Shown: positions 20,601 through 34,480, counted from the first letter of the stretch. The stretch: DNA of 64,000 nt from Cristatella mucedo (GCA_009760855.2 WPIO01000134.1:376001-440000), one strand, 5' to 3'. Notes: generated by a model from the letters alone, not told the origin. Translations and numbers: made by a program.

Positions 20601-23234
20601 ATTGGCTAAGCTAAAGGACCGATCGCCTTCTCTAACCGAACTCATTAGTTATTCTTCTCTAGTTGTATGCCTTTATATATTGTGCTATGTTTGTGTACGC
20701 ATGTCCATCAATTAGACATGCATACACATAAATACCACAATATACCCGAATGCACTTTCGTGCATATAAGTAAATGACTATACACGTGTATTTACGGATG
20801 CATGCTCTTCATTTTTTCGTCGTTTCGTTTCTCTCGTCAGACTTACGTGCTAACAAGCTCGGCGAAGCTCAGTCCGCGGCAGCTTGATCTCCCCAGAGCC
20901 TCTGCCGAGCGCTTCTACTTCGTGCTGCGCTTCATCTGCTGAAAGCGCTCAATAGAAGGGAGCCGATCGGGCCGGCCGATCCCTGGGACTGAGTCCTTCT
21001 GTGCAGCCACGTCGAGACGGATCGATGGATTCGGAGAGCATCGACTGTATTACCTCGCTCGGTAACCCCGACGGTCTCTCTGCCAGCACTACTGCATCTC
21101 TTGGCACGAATCATTATATAAACAGTCTTTCTTGAGAAACTATCGCCTCAACTGAAGATCCCCTGCTTTCACAATATATGTTCTCCCTCTGGACGATATC
21201 ATCGCCATGCATAATCCATACTTTCATTTCGTACGCAGACGACAATCGGCCATACCTGAGCTTTCATCTTTCCCGGCATTCCAGCACCTCAGACTCTCTC
21301 TTCGTCGACTTCCTAGAAAGGTTTTGCCGACTCTCGGTCCTCGACGGCATATAACTTTCTTAAAATGAATGACGCAAATTCCGAATAAATAGGTATGGGC
21401 AAAGCCAGTGTCGCCCACTAACATGAAAGATTGGCCCTCGAGACTACTCAGCCAGCACGTCTCCTCTAGCCGCTTGGAATCAGGGCGGCCTGCTCCAAAA
21501 TCCATTCTCTTTCTTTTTAGTGACCGCGTCAGTTCCACCGCAGGCAATCCAGCATAAATTCAGTTATTTAGCATAGCAAAAGTGCTATCGTGCTTAGACA
21601 AGAGTACCAGTCAATTTTGTCTGTGCATTTGCGACATCCCATCTTGAATTTTGCAACTCGCTCTTTCTCTCTTCTGAAACTCTCTTTCTTTGCAAGTCTT
21701 TCGGCCTTCTGATAAGAAGTTTACACATTGTTCGCAACTTGAAAGCTTGGCATATCTGCGAGTCGAAGCTGCCACGCTTGACCACTTCTCCCTGACTGAC
21801 ATTGCCTCTCCATTATGCAGTGCATTCACTTCGAGGTCCTGTCACTCACTTGTCACGATCTTTTATTCTCTAGCTCCGAATTAACTGTTTGACTATCGTA
21901 GGCTCGCTCCTTGAGCGATCGCATATCGAAACGCCCGCTTCACGAGATTCGGACCATTCAGCTATGCCTATATCAGCTACCCAATCGTAAATCTTACGGA
22001 AACAGCGCCTTTAGTTGCAACACACATACAGCCTGAAACTCACAGCCAACCCATATTACCACATACTCTAACCCTCGCAGCCTCAGTTTGAATCCTTCGA
22101 TTTACTCTGCGCGTGCTTCAATTGGGCATGCTATTATCACGAATCTGACGACGTGTTTGGACGCTTATGTAAAGTGTCTAGAAGGAGATTTTGTTCTCGT
22201 CGTCCTCCCCGATCCTCCTCCGGCTGCCTAATCCTACCCCGGCCACACCCACCCGGGTCTCGCGACAATGCGTCCTTCGTTTCTTACTTCGCCTCACCTC
22301 ACCCAGCCGTCTCCACCCACAGGCCCTGCGCCGCCTCTCCTGAGCGGCCGGCCCCCACCGCCAACTCACGGGTGCCCTATACGGCACAGTGCCCTGGCTG
22401 CGGTTCGGTCTGCATTGCCCTGAAGACCTATTGGGTAGAAACGGCAACTCGAGCGACCCCGTTAGCCGCCTCGCGATAGCACAATCCGGCGTTCCACGTT
22501 TTTGTCAGCTAATGCCGAGGCGAGGCACGGTCATTTTGGCCGGAGCGTTCGATCACGGTTATTAAAATGCTGGGTGGTCGCCAACAATCATCCGGGTCGC
22601 CCGAATTTTAGAAACCCTCCGGCTGCCAGCATAACGCACTGGCTAGGCTTGGCATCTTCAACGTATTAGATTCGAGGATGCTGTGCAGATATAATCTGCG
22701 TTAGAGCTGCGTAAGTTCCAGTCATCCAAGTTGCACGTTCGCAGGTGAGGTTACGCAATGATTCTTGCTTTTGAAACATACAGAACGACAAACTAGACAA
22801 TTATTTGGGTTCTCAGTGTATACGGATAAAATTTTAAAACGTGATTAGGTTGCTGATTCAATGGCCTGATTTACAAACCAGCAGAAGAGCCTAACGGCCA
22901 TCGCCGCCGCTACTAGCAGGGTATAAAATCGCCCTATATGAACCGAACCCGCGTGACTAGGTCGTGAAGAGCGACCACCTTAGCCCTCGGCTAAGACATT
23001 GCTATGAACAGCAGTCAATAAAAGGTTTTCAATCGTACTGGACGCAGCGGATTGCGACGCTGGCTTAACTGAGCGGTTCGACTGCAAACGAGGCCAAACT
23101 CGACTAATAATTTTGGCAGCTGGAGAGGGCATCGTTTCGATACAACGTTTTTCACTCAGATGCGAAAGACTAGTTCGTGGCGTGGGCTCGCGCTTTGGGG
23201 GGGGTAGGCGCTGTCGCGAACTCGCACACACGCT
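20601..23234. other. mostly unassigned; one exon candidate
   Basis: Apart from the 21256-21358 candidate I see no supported gene. A minus-strand pair of fair splice sites bounds 58 bp near 22380-22440 (GTGAGT donor), too short and ambiguous to call. TATATAAA at 21114-21121 is a possible TATA-like motif without further support. Confidence 0.3.
21256..21358 (-). CDS. weak internal exon candidate, minus strand
   Basis: The acceptor GTCATTCATTTTAAG (ending 21359) and donor AGCTCAG|GTATGG enclose 103 bp. It is open in phase 0 as KVICRRGPRVGKTFLGSRRR..., exiting with 1 nt. A second frame (SYMPSRTESRQNLSRKSTKR) is also open until a TGA close to the donor, so the frame is uncertain. Basic, no domain. 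Confidence 0.3.
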
Positions 23235-23330
23235 GGAGTGTCCTTCCCTTTGCTGCAAATGTAAAGCGCCTAGAGAGAAATTGAGTTCTCTGAGGGCGCT
23301 TTATCAAGTGCATTATTATTGTTATTTCTC
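23235..23330 (+). mobile_element. LINE-A 3' end, short
   Basis: Only the last ~95 bp of the element: gctgcaaatgtaaagcgcc, then attgagttctctgagggcgc, and the ATT tail. An extreme 5' truncation. Confidence 0.8.
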
Positions 23331-23595
23331 TTTCGGCGCATGCGAGCACAGCTGAGCACGTCTGCTGGAGGTCAGGTTCGGGTCACGAGCTCAGCGAACG
23401 TCGACATCGAGCTCTTGCAGTTCGCGCGAAGTTACCTCGGAGATGGCCGATCGAGCGACTCGGAGCTGCTCGCCGCCGGCGCTGCCTAAAATGGCAGGCG
23501 GGCATCGCTGCACGATCTATCCGCGCGGTCAGCAAGCGTATCGAAAATATAAGAACAATAGTGCGCATCAAAATCTCCAGCAATGTCACGCTCAC

Positions 23596-24021
23596 CCGGC
23601 AGTCGGCGGGCGAATGTCGCTCTATCTTGGGTAGTTTCTTTAGCTTTACGCTGGGCACGACTCGCGAGTAATCCGGCCGCGAAGGCGCCGCGGCGTGCGG
23701 CAGTTGCCACTCGCTGGACGCCAGCGGTAGGCCGAGCAGGTACTTGACTTTCGCCTTCCGTATCGACCTCTGATACGTCGTCTCGATGTCGAGCTGCTGG
23801 CCGCCGGGGCCGCGAACCAGCACGGGCGGCAGCACGGCGTCAACGCGAAGCCCCAGCGGCGAGTCGGCCGGGTCGGGCGTGTCGAGCAGCGACTTGGTGT
23901 GCCTGCCGATGGCCGGCCTCGCATCATTCTTGGCTCGCCCTCCAACGCAGTAGAGCGACTCGTCGTCGGAGAACCAGTTGGCGAACGAGAGACTAGAGGC
24001 GAGGCTGGCCCAAGAATTCAT
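23596..24021 (-). CDS. probable first or early coding exon, minus strand
   Basis: From an ATG at 24021 a frame of 142 codons runs to CGG|GTGAGC (intron from 23595), exit phase 0. It starts MNSWASLASSLSFANWFSDD and contains TKSLLDTPDPADSP, RVDAVLPPVLVRGPGGQQLD, RKAKVKYLLGLPLASSEW and KLKKLPKIERHSPADCR. Mixed hydrophobic and charged composition argues for a folded protein. The frame is also open upstream of the ATG, so an acceptor upstream cannot be excluded. It may be the 5' exon of the minus-strand gene, but its exit phase does not fit the 17050 exon directly. Not recognised. Confidence 0.5.
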
Positions 24022-24755
24022 TCCGCTACTCTTCGGCACCAGCCGATTTCGACTTGGGATGGCGATCACGCAGATCGAGCGGTAAGCCCACCGACGCGCT
24101 GGGGCTGCTGCGATAGCGCAGCTCGGGGCGGCGTCCCTTCTTACGGCCTCCGAGACGCTAGTGGAATCTCTCGACTACACCTTCGGCGGCGCATCGTCGC
24201 AGTCCCGCCTCGCACGCTTCACACACTCTCGTTGCAACGGCCGCATGCAGCTCGGCGCGTCTTTGAGCGGGTGGGTGGACAGCAGATGCCGCAGCCGCAA
24301 TCGCCGTCGGCATCGAGCCTCGCGCGCGATCGTCGACGACTATATGTGGGTACAAAGCCGCGGCGGCGTGAAAAGCCGGTCGCTGCGGGTCAATCGTAGG
24401 CCTGCGCACGCTCGCCGGGCGCCAACAAAGAGCTGCTCTGCACCCGGACGGCGAGCGAAAACGTGGCGCTTTGAATGTCGCAGTTGTTATCATTTGTTTA
24501 TTGCAGGCAGTCAACTCAATGCGGTACCCGAGAAGTTCGCGGTAACCATTTTGTTAATTTCGGCCGACGCACAAGGCAAGGTAGCCCGCATCACAAAGCT
24601 AGCAGCTCGATGTAGCAACTGCTGGAGAAGGGCATCGGCGTCGGCTCGAAGCCGCCGCCCGCGGCGTAACCGCCCGACGAAGGGCCGATCTGGAAACGCC
24701 GCTCCGGATTGTGGTGCCATTCGGGCCGTCTTTCTCGCTCGAGAGAATGTCGGCG

Positions 24756-24869
24756 TCATTCCGCTGTCCCGTCGACGACAGCATTCAGCTCTTTGCGATT
24801 GATGCGGGCAGCCTCGTCGTCTGGCTGGCACCGCTCGCACGTCCAATCTCCTGCGATGTCATCCTCTAG
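24756..24869 (-). CDS. putative terminal exon, possible end of a PHD-like finger
   Basis: The acceptor GGGAGCTTGCCTTCAG (ending 24870) is followed by 37 codons and a TGA (24758-24756). The peptide LEDDIAGDWTCERCQPDDEA ends in the W-x-C-x2-C pattern typical of the last zinc ligands of a PHD finger. The same frame is open upstream (to 25142) with further cysteines (RCDAGGCWPLGAC), so the segment may be unspliced. PHD assignment is a guess from spacing only. Confidence 0.3.
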   Translation of the reverse strand, partial: LEDDIAGDWTCERCQPDDEAARINRKELNAVVDGTAE

Positions 24870-25409
24870 CTGAAGGCAAGCTCCCAGAGGCCAGCATCCC
24901 CCAGCATCGCACCGCCACGGCCACGCCCGTGGAGGAGTTCGGCACGCTTCACCTCCCCAGCACAAGATCGTCGTCGCTCGATCAGGCTCGGCTGCGGCTC
25001 CTCTGCAGCGGCAGCCACGTCTGGGCACGACCTTTGCAGTCCGGTCTAGGTCGCTGTCCACCTGCTTTGCCTGCGTAGCGGCAGGCTGGCAGCCAGCACC
25101 GGGGGGGGGGGGAAGCTGACAGCTATCTTCTCGCTTTGGCACGCAGCCCAGCTCATAGTTGCGTTGTCGTATTGGAACGGTGCCCTTTTGCAGTATTTGA
25201 AGCCGCTGAAGGTGCCGCCGCTGTACGAGCTTGTCTTCTTTGCCTGCAGTTTGCCGAAGTTAGTTCGCAATGCCCAGAACAAAGGCGTCGCTTTACGACG
25301 TCGCTGCTCGCTTACCAACGCGTAATGCAACGTATGCGACTCGACTAAGCCATGCATACTCGGTGGGTGCTACGTTAGTGAGTTATCTATAGCGAAATCA
25401 AGGACTAGT
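24870..25409. other. GC-rich segment, possible coding piece
   Basis: A minus-strand AG acceptor (GGCAAACTGCAG, ending 25244) precedes a coding-like frame with FSGFKYCKRAPFQYDNATMS, but no good donor was found. A G-run lies at 25101-25112. Confidence 0.25.
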
Positions 25410-26060
25410 CGGATTTCGAGGCGCATACGGTAGCCAACAGACTTCATCGCTCACGACAAAGAGAAAGGGAAAGCAGAGCTGAGTCAAGAGGACCGGATGT
25501 GAGTAGGATGGATGTGAGTATCGCGAAAGTAACAGCTCAGGACGGCTAGAAAGGATGTACATCAGTGAGCACCAAGAGAGAAGATCTCGTTGCGTACGAA
25601 TTGGTGGGAGTGAGTTCCTCAGTCTAGGACCTGTAGATAGAAAGCTTCTTTGGTCCAGAGTTTATAAGTTAAAGAATGGAGATGCTTAATTAAAGTCCTT
25701 CAAGGACCTGAGGGCACAAGGAGGCTGACATCGGTGAGCAGTTCAGCTACGTATGGAGGAGTCCAACCAATATGAGCCTTGTAGATTAGATTAAGAATTT
25801 TCCCCTGTATCCGTGGGTCAACCGGGAACCATCACTGTTCCTTCAGCGAAGAGACACGTGGCTGAATATCTGAGATTTTTTTACCAACCATGCGGCTATA
25901 TTTTAAACAGCTGCAGAGGCGAAGTGACTTTTTCCGAAGCCTAGCCAAAAATAAACGAAAAATAGTCCTGCCTAGACAGACCACGGAGCTAGTGAGACAT
26001 TAAGCCAGCCACCCTATATAGGTAGGCAATTCCTAATCGGAGATATGGATCGATGTCGGT
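25410..26060 (-). mobile_element. LINE-B fragment, degenerate
   Basis: Nucleotide similarity to the other minus-strand LINE-B copies throughout, including the tagccaacagacttcatc motif and the order of the C-terminal coding blocks. No long frame survives. Confidence 0.65.
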
Positions 26061-26299
26061 GTACGAGTCTGAGCCGAAGCCTGACCCAGCTGTCTAGCGA
26101 CACCGCTGTACGGTGGATTGCAATCGCTATCTTTGGGGCTACATTCGGCAGAATCCCGGCCTCGTCAGACAGCAGCTACGGCTTGCGACTACCATGTTCA
26201 ACCACCTGACAAATTCCGAGACTGGTGGACGAAGAGTGGAGGCTATGCCTTCTGCAGGTGGATTATATTCAGACTGACACCAATCGTCCACCACTCCCT

Positions 26300-26800
26300 A
26301 ATCGCGGTGCTAGGTGCATCATTTTGGCCACGCGACTGGACACATACTTGTTAACCTTGCGGTAGTCCACAGCACGCCTGGCCGTCCCTTTAAAGTGCAG
26401 TACGACCGCCACAGATGCGGAGTCGGACCGGTGCGACGCCCATTGTGTGTTGCACCAGCCAGCCTTTGCTGATCCACCCAGCCACTTTCCTCTTGAACTC
26501 GTCTCGCACTTGCTCTTCTGAGATCAAGCAGCGATCTGGCCTTTCACCCAAGGGCCGTCCAAACTGTACAACCGTTTCCACTGCACCCTCTATACGCCAT
26601 CATGGAATGCTGCCGAGAAGTACGTGCCCTCCAAGCACAGATCCTGCACTGACGAAATGGACGCAGGAAAGCGAAAGCAAAAGGGGAGCTCGCTGTTGCT
26701 GCGGCCGTCGCTTGGCCCCCTACGACACTCTATAACTCTGCTAGAAAGCAGCACAACGCCACACCCTTCCATATGGTTCCCCCATCCGGCTACGTCGTGG
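26300..26800 (-). pseudogene. LTR-retrotransposon-type reverse transcriptase relic
   Basis: The minus strand encodes EEQVRDEFKRKVAGWISKGW (about 26490-26520), then after a stop FKGTARRAVDYRKVNKYVSS (about 26340-26390). The order helix-WI-KGWL followed by (V/M)DYR-(V/L)N matches the N-terminal part of reverse transcriptases of gypsy/BEL-like retrotransposons. Coding similarity may extend upstream to about 26770 in another frame. Stops and frameshifts are present, and no LTRs, RNase H or integrase were found nearby. It is an old relic. Confidence 0.5.
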
Positions 26801-29029
26801 GAACAGCATGGTCTCTTACCTTCCTAAACACCAGGCTGATGGCAACCCAGGCTGCTCCTATCCATTGACGTATCGCCACTAACAGCTCACGAATCTATGT
26901 ACAGTAAATGCCAATTTCGTCAGACCAGTAAACCTGATAAAAAAAACGATTAGTTTGCCTGCTGGTGGCACAAATTCTCCGATAGTGTTTCGCCTGGATG
27001 CGTCTACGGTGTTTCTGCGATCAAATGAATCCTAAGTCTTGCGGGAGAGAGACGCGGTGACATTTCTTTTACGACTGAAAGCTCCGGGATTGATTGGGCT
27101 CGGCGAACCTGACAATGAACCGTTCAATGTAGTTCTCTTGCGCCATGTCACGTGGAAGATGACATCACGTGGAAGATTTGCCTTATTTGCTCCTCTCAGG
27201 CGGGCGCCAGCGCTTGCGCTTGTTTGTTGCCTTTGTGCTTAGCAGCCATGACTGACGACGACGTGAGCACGATTCACGTCGTGCTTCTTTTCAGTTTTCA
27301 TGAATCGCATTAGCAAAGCCGTGTTTGTTCTTTTGATTTCTAAAAGTTTCAGTGACACCTTTCCTTGTAATCGCCGTAAATTGAAGTAGAGCTTGATAAT
27401 CTGCATCGTCACGGTGGTGCTGCACTACTTGCTTTTACGTAAGATGAAAATATTGGGCGCGTGTCGCGAGAGATGCTTTTAGTCTGCTCATTTCATTTAA
27501 TCCCTTTTTAGTTTTTTTGCCTTGGGCCAGGTTCCAGCTCCTGCCGCCGGAGACGCGTTGATTTTCAGTTATTCTAATCTTTACAAAAGAAACGAGTCGA
27601 AGAGCTAGCCGAAATTCAGACCGCTGGGATTTCTGGCATTGCTGGGAGTGTTGGCAACCTCGTTCGAGGCTCGTAAGACAAGCAAGAAGCACATTCGCAT
27701 ATATCACGTGACAATACGCTGCATTTACTATTGGCTATAGCTTATCGATTGGTTGTACCTCGCAACTATGCGGCACACTAACTTATCCTCTGCGCACGTA
27801 GCACTCTTATTAAGCCTGCGGATTAGCTATGAAGACGTGCGGGAAGGTGGCCACGGTTAACCGATAGGAGGCAGCGGCAGGGCATGCTTGCGACATTCTC
27901 CGACAGGCAAGAAATAGCAGCAAGTGGAAGCAGCAGTGGAAGCAGGCACTAATTGGAAGTCGAGTTATACATACATAGCAGGCTACAAAGTTTCAGCAGA
28001 GCTTTTCCAGGCGAGGCGATTTTGTCTCGTCCTAAGCGGTCGGGTAGAGCGAATCAGTGCGTCTGAAAAATAGCAGAGATCGCCGCAGTCATTGGATGAT
28101 GACAGCAACTCCTTTGCGACCGGTGGTACTTTTCTACAGGCGGTATGATTCTCTTTTGTAGAGAATCTCTAGCAGATGTAGCAGAATACATGCGGAGAAT
28201 TCTGACACTCCCCAGGCATTGCATATCACAAATATCTATTTATTTAAATAACTATATTAAGCAAAAAATGGCTAGCAAATGGCAAAAACTATATGGCACT
28301 AAGTTAATGCAACAATAAAGTCTAATGAAACCCAATATCATGACACATAATGCGTAATGTTAAAGTACGCCGGCTCTTTGATGAACAAAATCTACCAAAC
28401 TTGACGCGCCAAAGCTACGAAAAATGCATTCCAAATTGTCATGTACGGTGTATATCTGGAAAATAATAATAAACGTTAGACAATTGATATCCTGCAGACC
28501 AGTGTAATGATTATTCGCGATTACGCGATAATCTATGGTCGAGGTCGTATAAAAGCCACCGCCGTGACGTGGGTAAGGAGTTGCGTTTCCGGACTCGGCA
28601 TAGGCATTTGAACTTTTTTTTTGGAGCCCTAGGCAACGGAGCCGTTCGCATTCTTGGCCGCTTTTGAACGCCTGAAACCCTCCGCTTCTGTCTAATAGAT
28701 TTTTCTACGTTATGGATAGAGACTTTTAATTGTTAAGGCGTGAGCGCTGCTCTTTGTCACTGCCGCGTTTCTGCTAGTGCCGGCATGCCTACGTGCAAAG
28801 GTGCAGCACCCACAAGTCTCTAGCCGTGAAACAAGATTCAGGCCAGTATTCGTCGCGCGGGCTGCTGAGACTAGCGCCGTCAGTAGCGCTGTGCTTTCGG
28901 CTTAGTTCTGTCCAGACGTGAAGGCCGCCCACCACGTTTGTAACCGCACTCCGCCCATAGAAGAAACTGAGCTGGCTCTATTCACAAATGACGCCGCATT
29001 TGCTACGGCACCACAGCAAAGCGATCTTT
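26801..29029. other. no recognised feature
   Basis: Moderately AT-rich. Open frames such as 27435-27707 (minus) have no splice support or motif. Probably intergenic or intronic. Confidence 0.35.
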
Positions 29030-29130
29030 CTCACCTTTAGCAGACAAGGTTGTGCGTTCGAGCCCAGCAGCTTGTCTAAAGCGCCTGGTTAGAGATTACT
29101 AAAGGTTCTCTAAGGGAGCTATAACAACGA
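29030..29130 (+). mobile_element. SINE family 2, degraded partial copy
   Basis: A B-box-like gtgcgttcgagcccagc, then the family body aaagcgcctggttagagatta and ggttctctaaggg. The A-box part is poorly kept. Confidence 0.5.
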
Positions 29131-29182
29131 CATGTGTGTGTGTATGCGTGCGTGCGCGTGCGCGTGCGCGTGCGTGCGTGTA
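29131..29182. repeat. (GT/GC)n microsatellite
   Basis: Alternating purine-pyrimidine tract of TG and CG steps directly before the Tigger-like element, which inserted at its final TA. Confidence 0.85.
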
Positions 29183-30036
29183 CAGTCGAACCTCGCTTAT
29201 CGCGGTTAATCCGTTCTAGACTCTACCGCGATAGGTAAATTTCCGCGAAGTAGGATTCTTTATATATAAATCGAATATTTTCGTAGCTAGAGTATAGAAA
29301 ACCTTATTACGATCTAAATACGTTTTTCAACATTATTAGAACCTCTAGACGTGAAATAGAACTCTTTAGTTACCATTACACTCGAATTACGAAGTATTTT
29401 AGACAAAATAATAATAATAATAATAATAATATTGCACTTGATAAAGCGCCCTCAGAGAACTTAATCTCTTTCTAGGCGCTTTACATTTGCTGCAAAGTGA
29501 TACGCAATAGAATAGTAAGTAAAATCATGCTTGAAAAACAAACAAAATGAATAACATGGTTAGGGGTTACATGCACTGGGTCAGCATGCAAATAAGAGAA
29601 AATAAGACATATTAAGCATTACAAATATCCTATTATTATTATTGTACATTTAATTGCACACATACAATTCTTACCCACAAACACCAAGCTATGAAAGTAG
29701 TGCGTTTGGTGATGAAGCGATTAAGATGAAGAGATGTACAGCACAGCAAAGAAGAGCAAGGTCATGGCTCCTCTGAAGGCCCGACTTCAGTAGGAGAGTC
29801 TTCAGGTGAGGCAGTATCTTCAAAAGGTGCGTCGTCATCTTCTTCCGCGTTCCATACGTATAGTAATTTTAGTTTTAATTTTAATACAGGGGCGTAAAAT
29901 TGACTCAGACAAACGAGCGCGTGCTGTATCATTTTCACTATTTCGATCAACTTTTTAATGAATATACACGTATTTCAAAAAACCGCGTTAGAGTGAAACC
30001 GCGAAAGTCGAAGCGCAAAGTAGCGAGGGACAACTG
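29183..30036. mobile_element. pogo/Tigger-like non-autonomous element, copy 1
   Basis: 854 bp bounded by TA dinucleotides, with inverted ends cagtcgaacctcgcttatcg and, on the opposite strand, cagttgtccctcgctac. The subterminal motif (ctctaccgcgataggtaaat, ttccgcgaagtaggattc) resembles the 'cgcgaa' ends of Tc1/mariner-superfamily Tigger elements. A second copy at 52310-53085 shares both ends. An acidic minus-strand frame (WNAEEDDDAPFEDTASPEDS) near 29765-29860 may be a remnant of a transposase C-terminus. A LINE-A tail is nested at 29412-29594. Confidence 0.7.
29412..29594 (-). mobile_element. LINE-A 3' end nested in Tigger-like element
   Basis: Starts with an (AAT)n run, then gcacttgataaagcgccctc. 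Flanked by agacaaaataa (29401-29411) and agagaaaataa (29595-29605), a 10/11 match that looks like its target-site duplication. Confidence 0.8.
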
Positions 30037-31556
<1,520 letters not shown>

Positions 31557-31722
31557 AGTATGATTCATTTGTATAGAGCCATAAACGCATTTAATCTCTA
31601 TTCAGGCGCTTCGCATATGACACGGGACTCAAGCCGTGACCTCGGCCATCAAATACATTCACCTTAACCTCGGTCAGGGTGAGCACCGTAGCCCCTGAGC
31701 CAAACAAGCGCGGCACATAACT
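31557..31722 (-). mobile_element. SINE family 2, minus orientation
   Basis: Reverse complement carries the LINE-like tail (compare aaacgcatttaatctctatt and caggcgcttcgcatatgac), then the tRNA-like B and A boxes toward 31720. Confidence 0.65.
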
Positions 31723-33265
31723 AACTCTCTTTTAGTCATCGTTGACTATTCAGTGGCAATTACCCAAATGGATAACATCCGCAGCAAATTTCCGCTGATA
31801 ACCGTCAAAGAACTTGCACCGACATCTAAAAAGCGTGTAAGTGAAAGTCAGATTCTTAATGCGATGAATTAGAGCAGTTTTCAGAAGCAGTCGGAGCATC
31901 ATGGTCATGGTCTGCTTCACGGCTATTGCCGGCAGTGAGCAGACGTGCCAGGCTGGCGTCTCCTATTGCGTGGCCTACAGACTGCAGGTGTTACTGACCA
32001 CTCGGCCTGTCGGGAACATGGAACCGCAGAGATGACTGCGCCAATGAATTATCGCTTTGCCCATCGAGGAACTAGCGTTAAGGCCAGAAGAGACGGTGCG
32101 ATCGACAACCGCTTAGATTGCTTTCGGCTAATGGGCGGGTCTGTAAAGACGGGGCGCTGACGTAAATGTCGAGCAGTTGGAAGAAGACCGCTGAGCGAGA
32201 GACGGCGAGGACTGTAGAGACCTTCGCGAAAGTGGTGGTAACGACCGCCAGATCGGCGGTCGTTACAGCGCCGCCTTCACGATGGGAGTGTGGAAGAGCG
32301 AGTTCCACAGCCTTGGTCCAATTGAGCAGCAGAAGCATCGATCGCCGACGAATGACCGCAGAAAGCATCGCTCTTCAATTTTAAATACTGGTCATTTGCA
32401 ACTCGAATTGAGCCGACAAATTTGAGCTGAAACTAAAGAAGAATTCAAAAACAAATTGCGGTTTTGCGGATTTATTGCCGATCAGCGAAAATCTCGCACC
32501 AGCAGGGCGACACAGGCGGCCGCCCTTAGAACCGGAAAGTGAATCCTATATTTTCAAGATTTCTCATTAAATCGAGGTCCGCTCAGAATTACGCAGTGTA
32601 TACATATTTGCCGCCTGTAACGACGCAGAGTCGCGGCGACTGAGTGCATCGATTCTCTGGAGAGCTTTTACAGCGAACGCAAAGCGTGGGGGCTTTAGGT
32701 GCGAATTCGGCGACCAACATTCCGACTTAAGAAACAGTTTGTAAGACGGGCTATAATTTCGCCTAGATGGGTATAGAGTAGGTTAGGCCATAATATACCT
32801 ACGGGGTATAAACTGGCCCTAGGCGACCTTTTAACCCTGGCCTCGGGGTATACTCGAGCGCGTTACACCGGCATTTGTCCTTCGGTGCAGTTGATCCGAA
32901 TTCCGGTTGCACCGACTACGGAGGTTGATTCCCGTCAATAGCTTCATCCGGGTGGAAACTAGCACTGTATTATTAATAATATTAATAACACTGGTCTGCA
33001 CGATATCAGTTCTTTGGTATATGTTACCATTTTCCAATTATACATCACACGTGATTTACGGCGTACTTTGTTTTGCTTCGACTAGTCAGGCTTAGTAGAC
33101 TCTATATTGTTAGACTGTTTATTAAAGAACGGGTTCGCTTAAACATTACGAATTATGTATACTAATCTTGGTTTTCGTTAGGTTTACTTGTTACGGCCAT
33201 TTACTGACATAAATTTCGCGTGTTATTTTGTTTAGAACAATTAGCCATTTTCTTGGTTGATATAG
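31723..33265. other. no recognised feature
   Basis: Short frames at 31945-32384 have no supporting motif or splice pair. A perfect 12-bp inverted repeat (gaccgccagatcggcggtcg, about 32243-32263) could form a small hairpin. Confidence 0.3.
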
Positions 33266-34260
33266 TTGAATAAATCAACGGGTATTTATGATTTACAGCG
33301 CCAAGGGAGTTTCAGAACTCTCAGGAAATATTCTGCTACCTCTGCGGAAGATTCTCGACAAAAGAGCAGCGGCAACCGATTACTGCAGTCATCAAACAGT
33401 GCTATCGCGCCTACTTCTGATACAAACTGGGGAGATCATGATGAGACATGGGCATCACGTATGGTGTGCAAGCCATGTGTAGAAAAGTTGAGACAGTGGT
33501 TCAAAGGTCAAAGCAAATGCATGTCAGTTGGAGTACTGCTGATTTAAAAAGAACAAGGCGACCATGTTTTGGGTTGTTATTTCTGCATCAATAGCGTGCA
33601 GGGCTTCAGCAAGAAGGATAAACGTAAAGTTGAATATTCAAATCTAGTGTCAATGATGAGACCTGTAACGCATAGTGATGAGGTGGGAGTTTCTGTTCCT
33701 TCTGTTACACTTGATGATTTATTGACAGACTCGAGTTCAACTGAAGATGACGTTGATGACAACTATGATGCTTTTAATGTTCCAACACCTAATTTAACAT
33801 CGCGATCTGATCTTGATGACTTAGTGTGAGATCTTAGCCTGCCCAATGAGTCGGCTGAACTCGTCGTTTCTACGTTAAAAGAGTGAAATTTTTTCTTGCA
33901 GATCAGACAATATTCAAATACACACAGTTTACATACAAAATGACTGGGTTAACATTGCAAGCATGGAATGGATTTAAGTTTGAGGTAGAGAACTCTCTCG
34001 GCAATCACAAGTCTGCTGCCTACGAGCGAATCATTGAGGACACTATTCGCGCTACGTGGCACTTGGCAGTAGAGTGTTAAGATACATATTCTAAACTCAA
34101 CTCGACTATTTCTCATCAAATTTAGAAGGATTCAGCGAGAAACTTGCTTAGAGGTTTAATCAAGACACATTTATGTGAAAAAGTTCTTGGATACCAAGGC
34201 CGCTGCAATGTAAACATGATGGCCGATTACTGCTGGAGCCTGAAGCGCCACAATCCAGCT
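33266..34260 (+). pseudogene. broken copy of a widespread uncharacterised repetitive gene family
   Basis: A frame from 33266 to 33828 with one in-frame TAA (33545-33547) encodes WGDHDETWASRMVCKPCVEK, then LRQWFKGQSKCMSVGV, CYFCINSVQGFSKKDKRKVE and MRPVTHSDEV. From memory this order (CxxC, GxxKxMxFGxP, CYFC, PxxxRPVPHSxE) is that of a protein family present as many near-identical uncharacterised copies in cnidarian, aphid and other invertebrate genomes. From 33883 the C-terminal part follows (AWNGFKFEVENSLGNHKSAA), and near 34130-34250 YQGRCNVNMMADYCWSLKR. The central part is absent, and frameshifts and stops are present. Its four cysteines in two CxxC pairs could bind zinc. Confidence 0.65.
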
Positions 34261-34266
34261 GCTGTC

Positions 34267-34440
<174 letters not shown>

Positions 34441-34480
34441 GCATAGCAGAAAGTCGAGGACAAAGGAGTTTAAAGGCATT

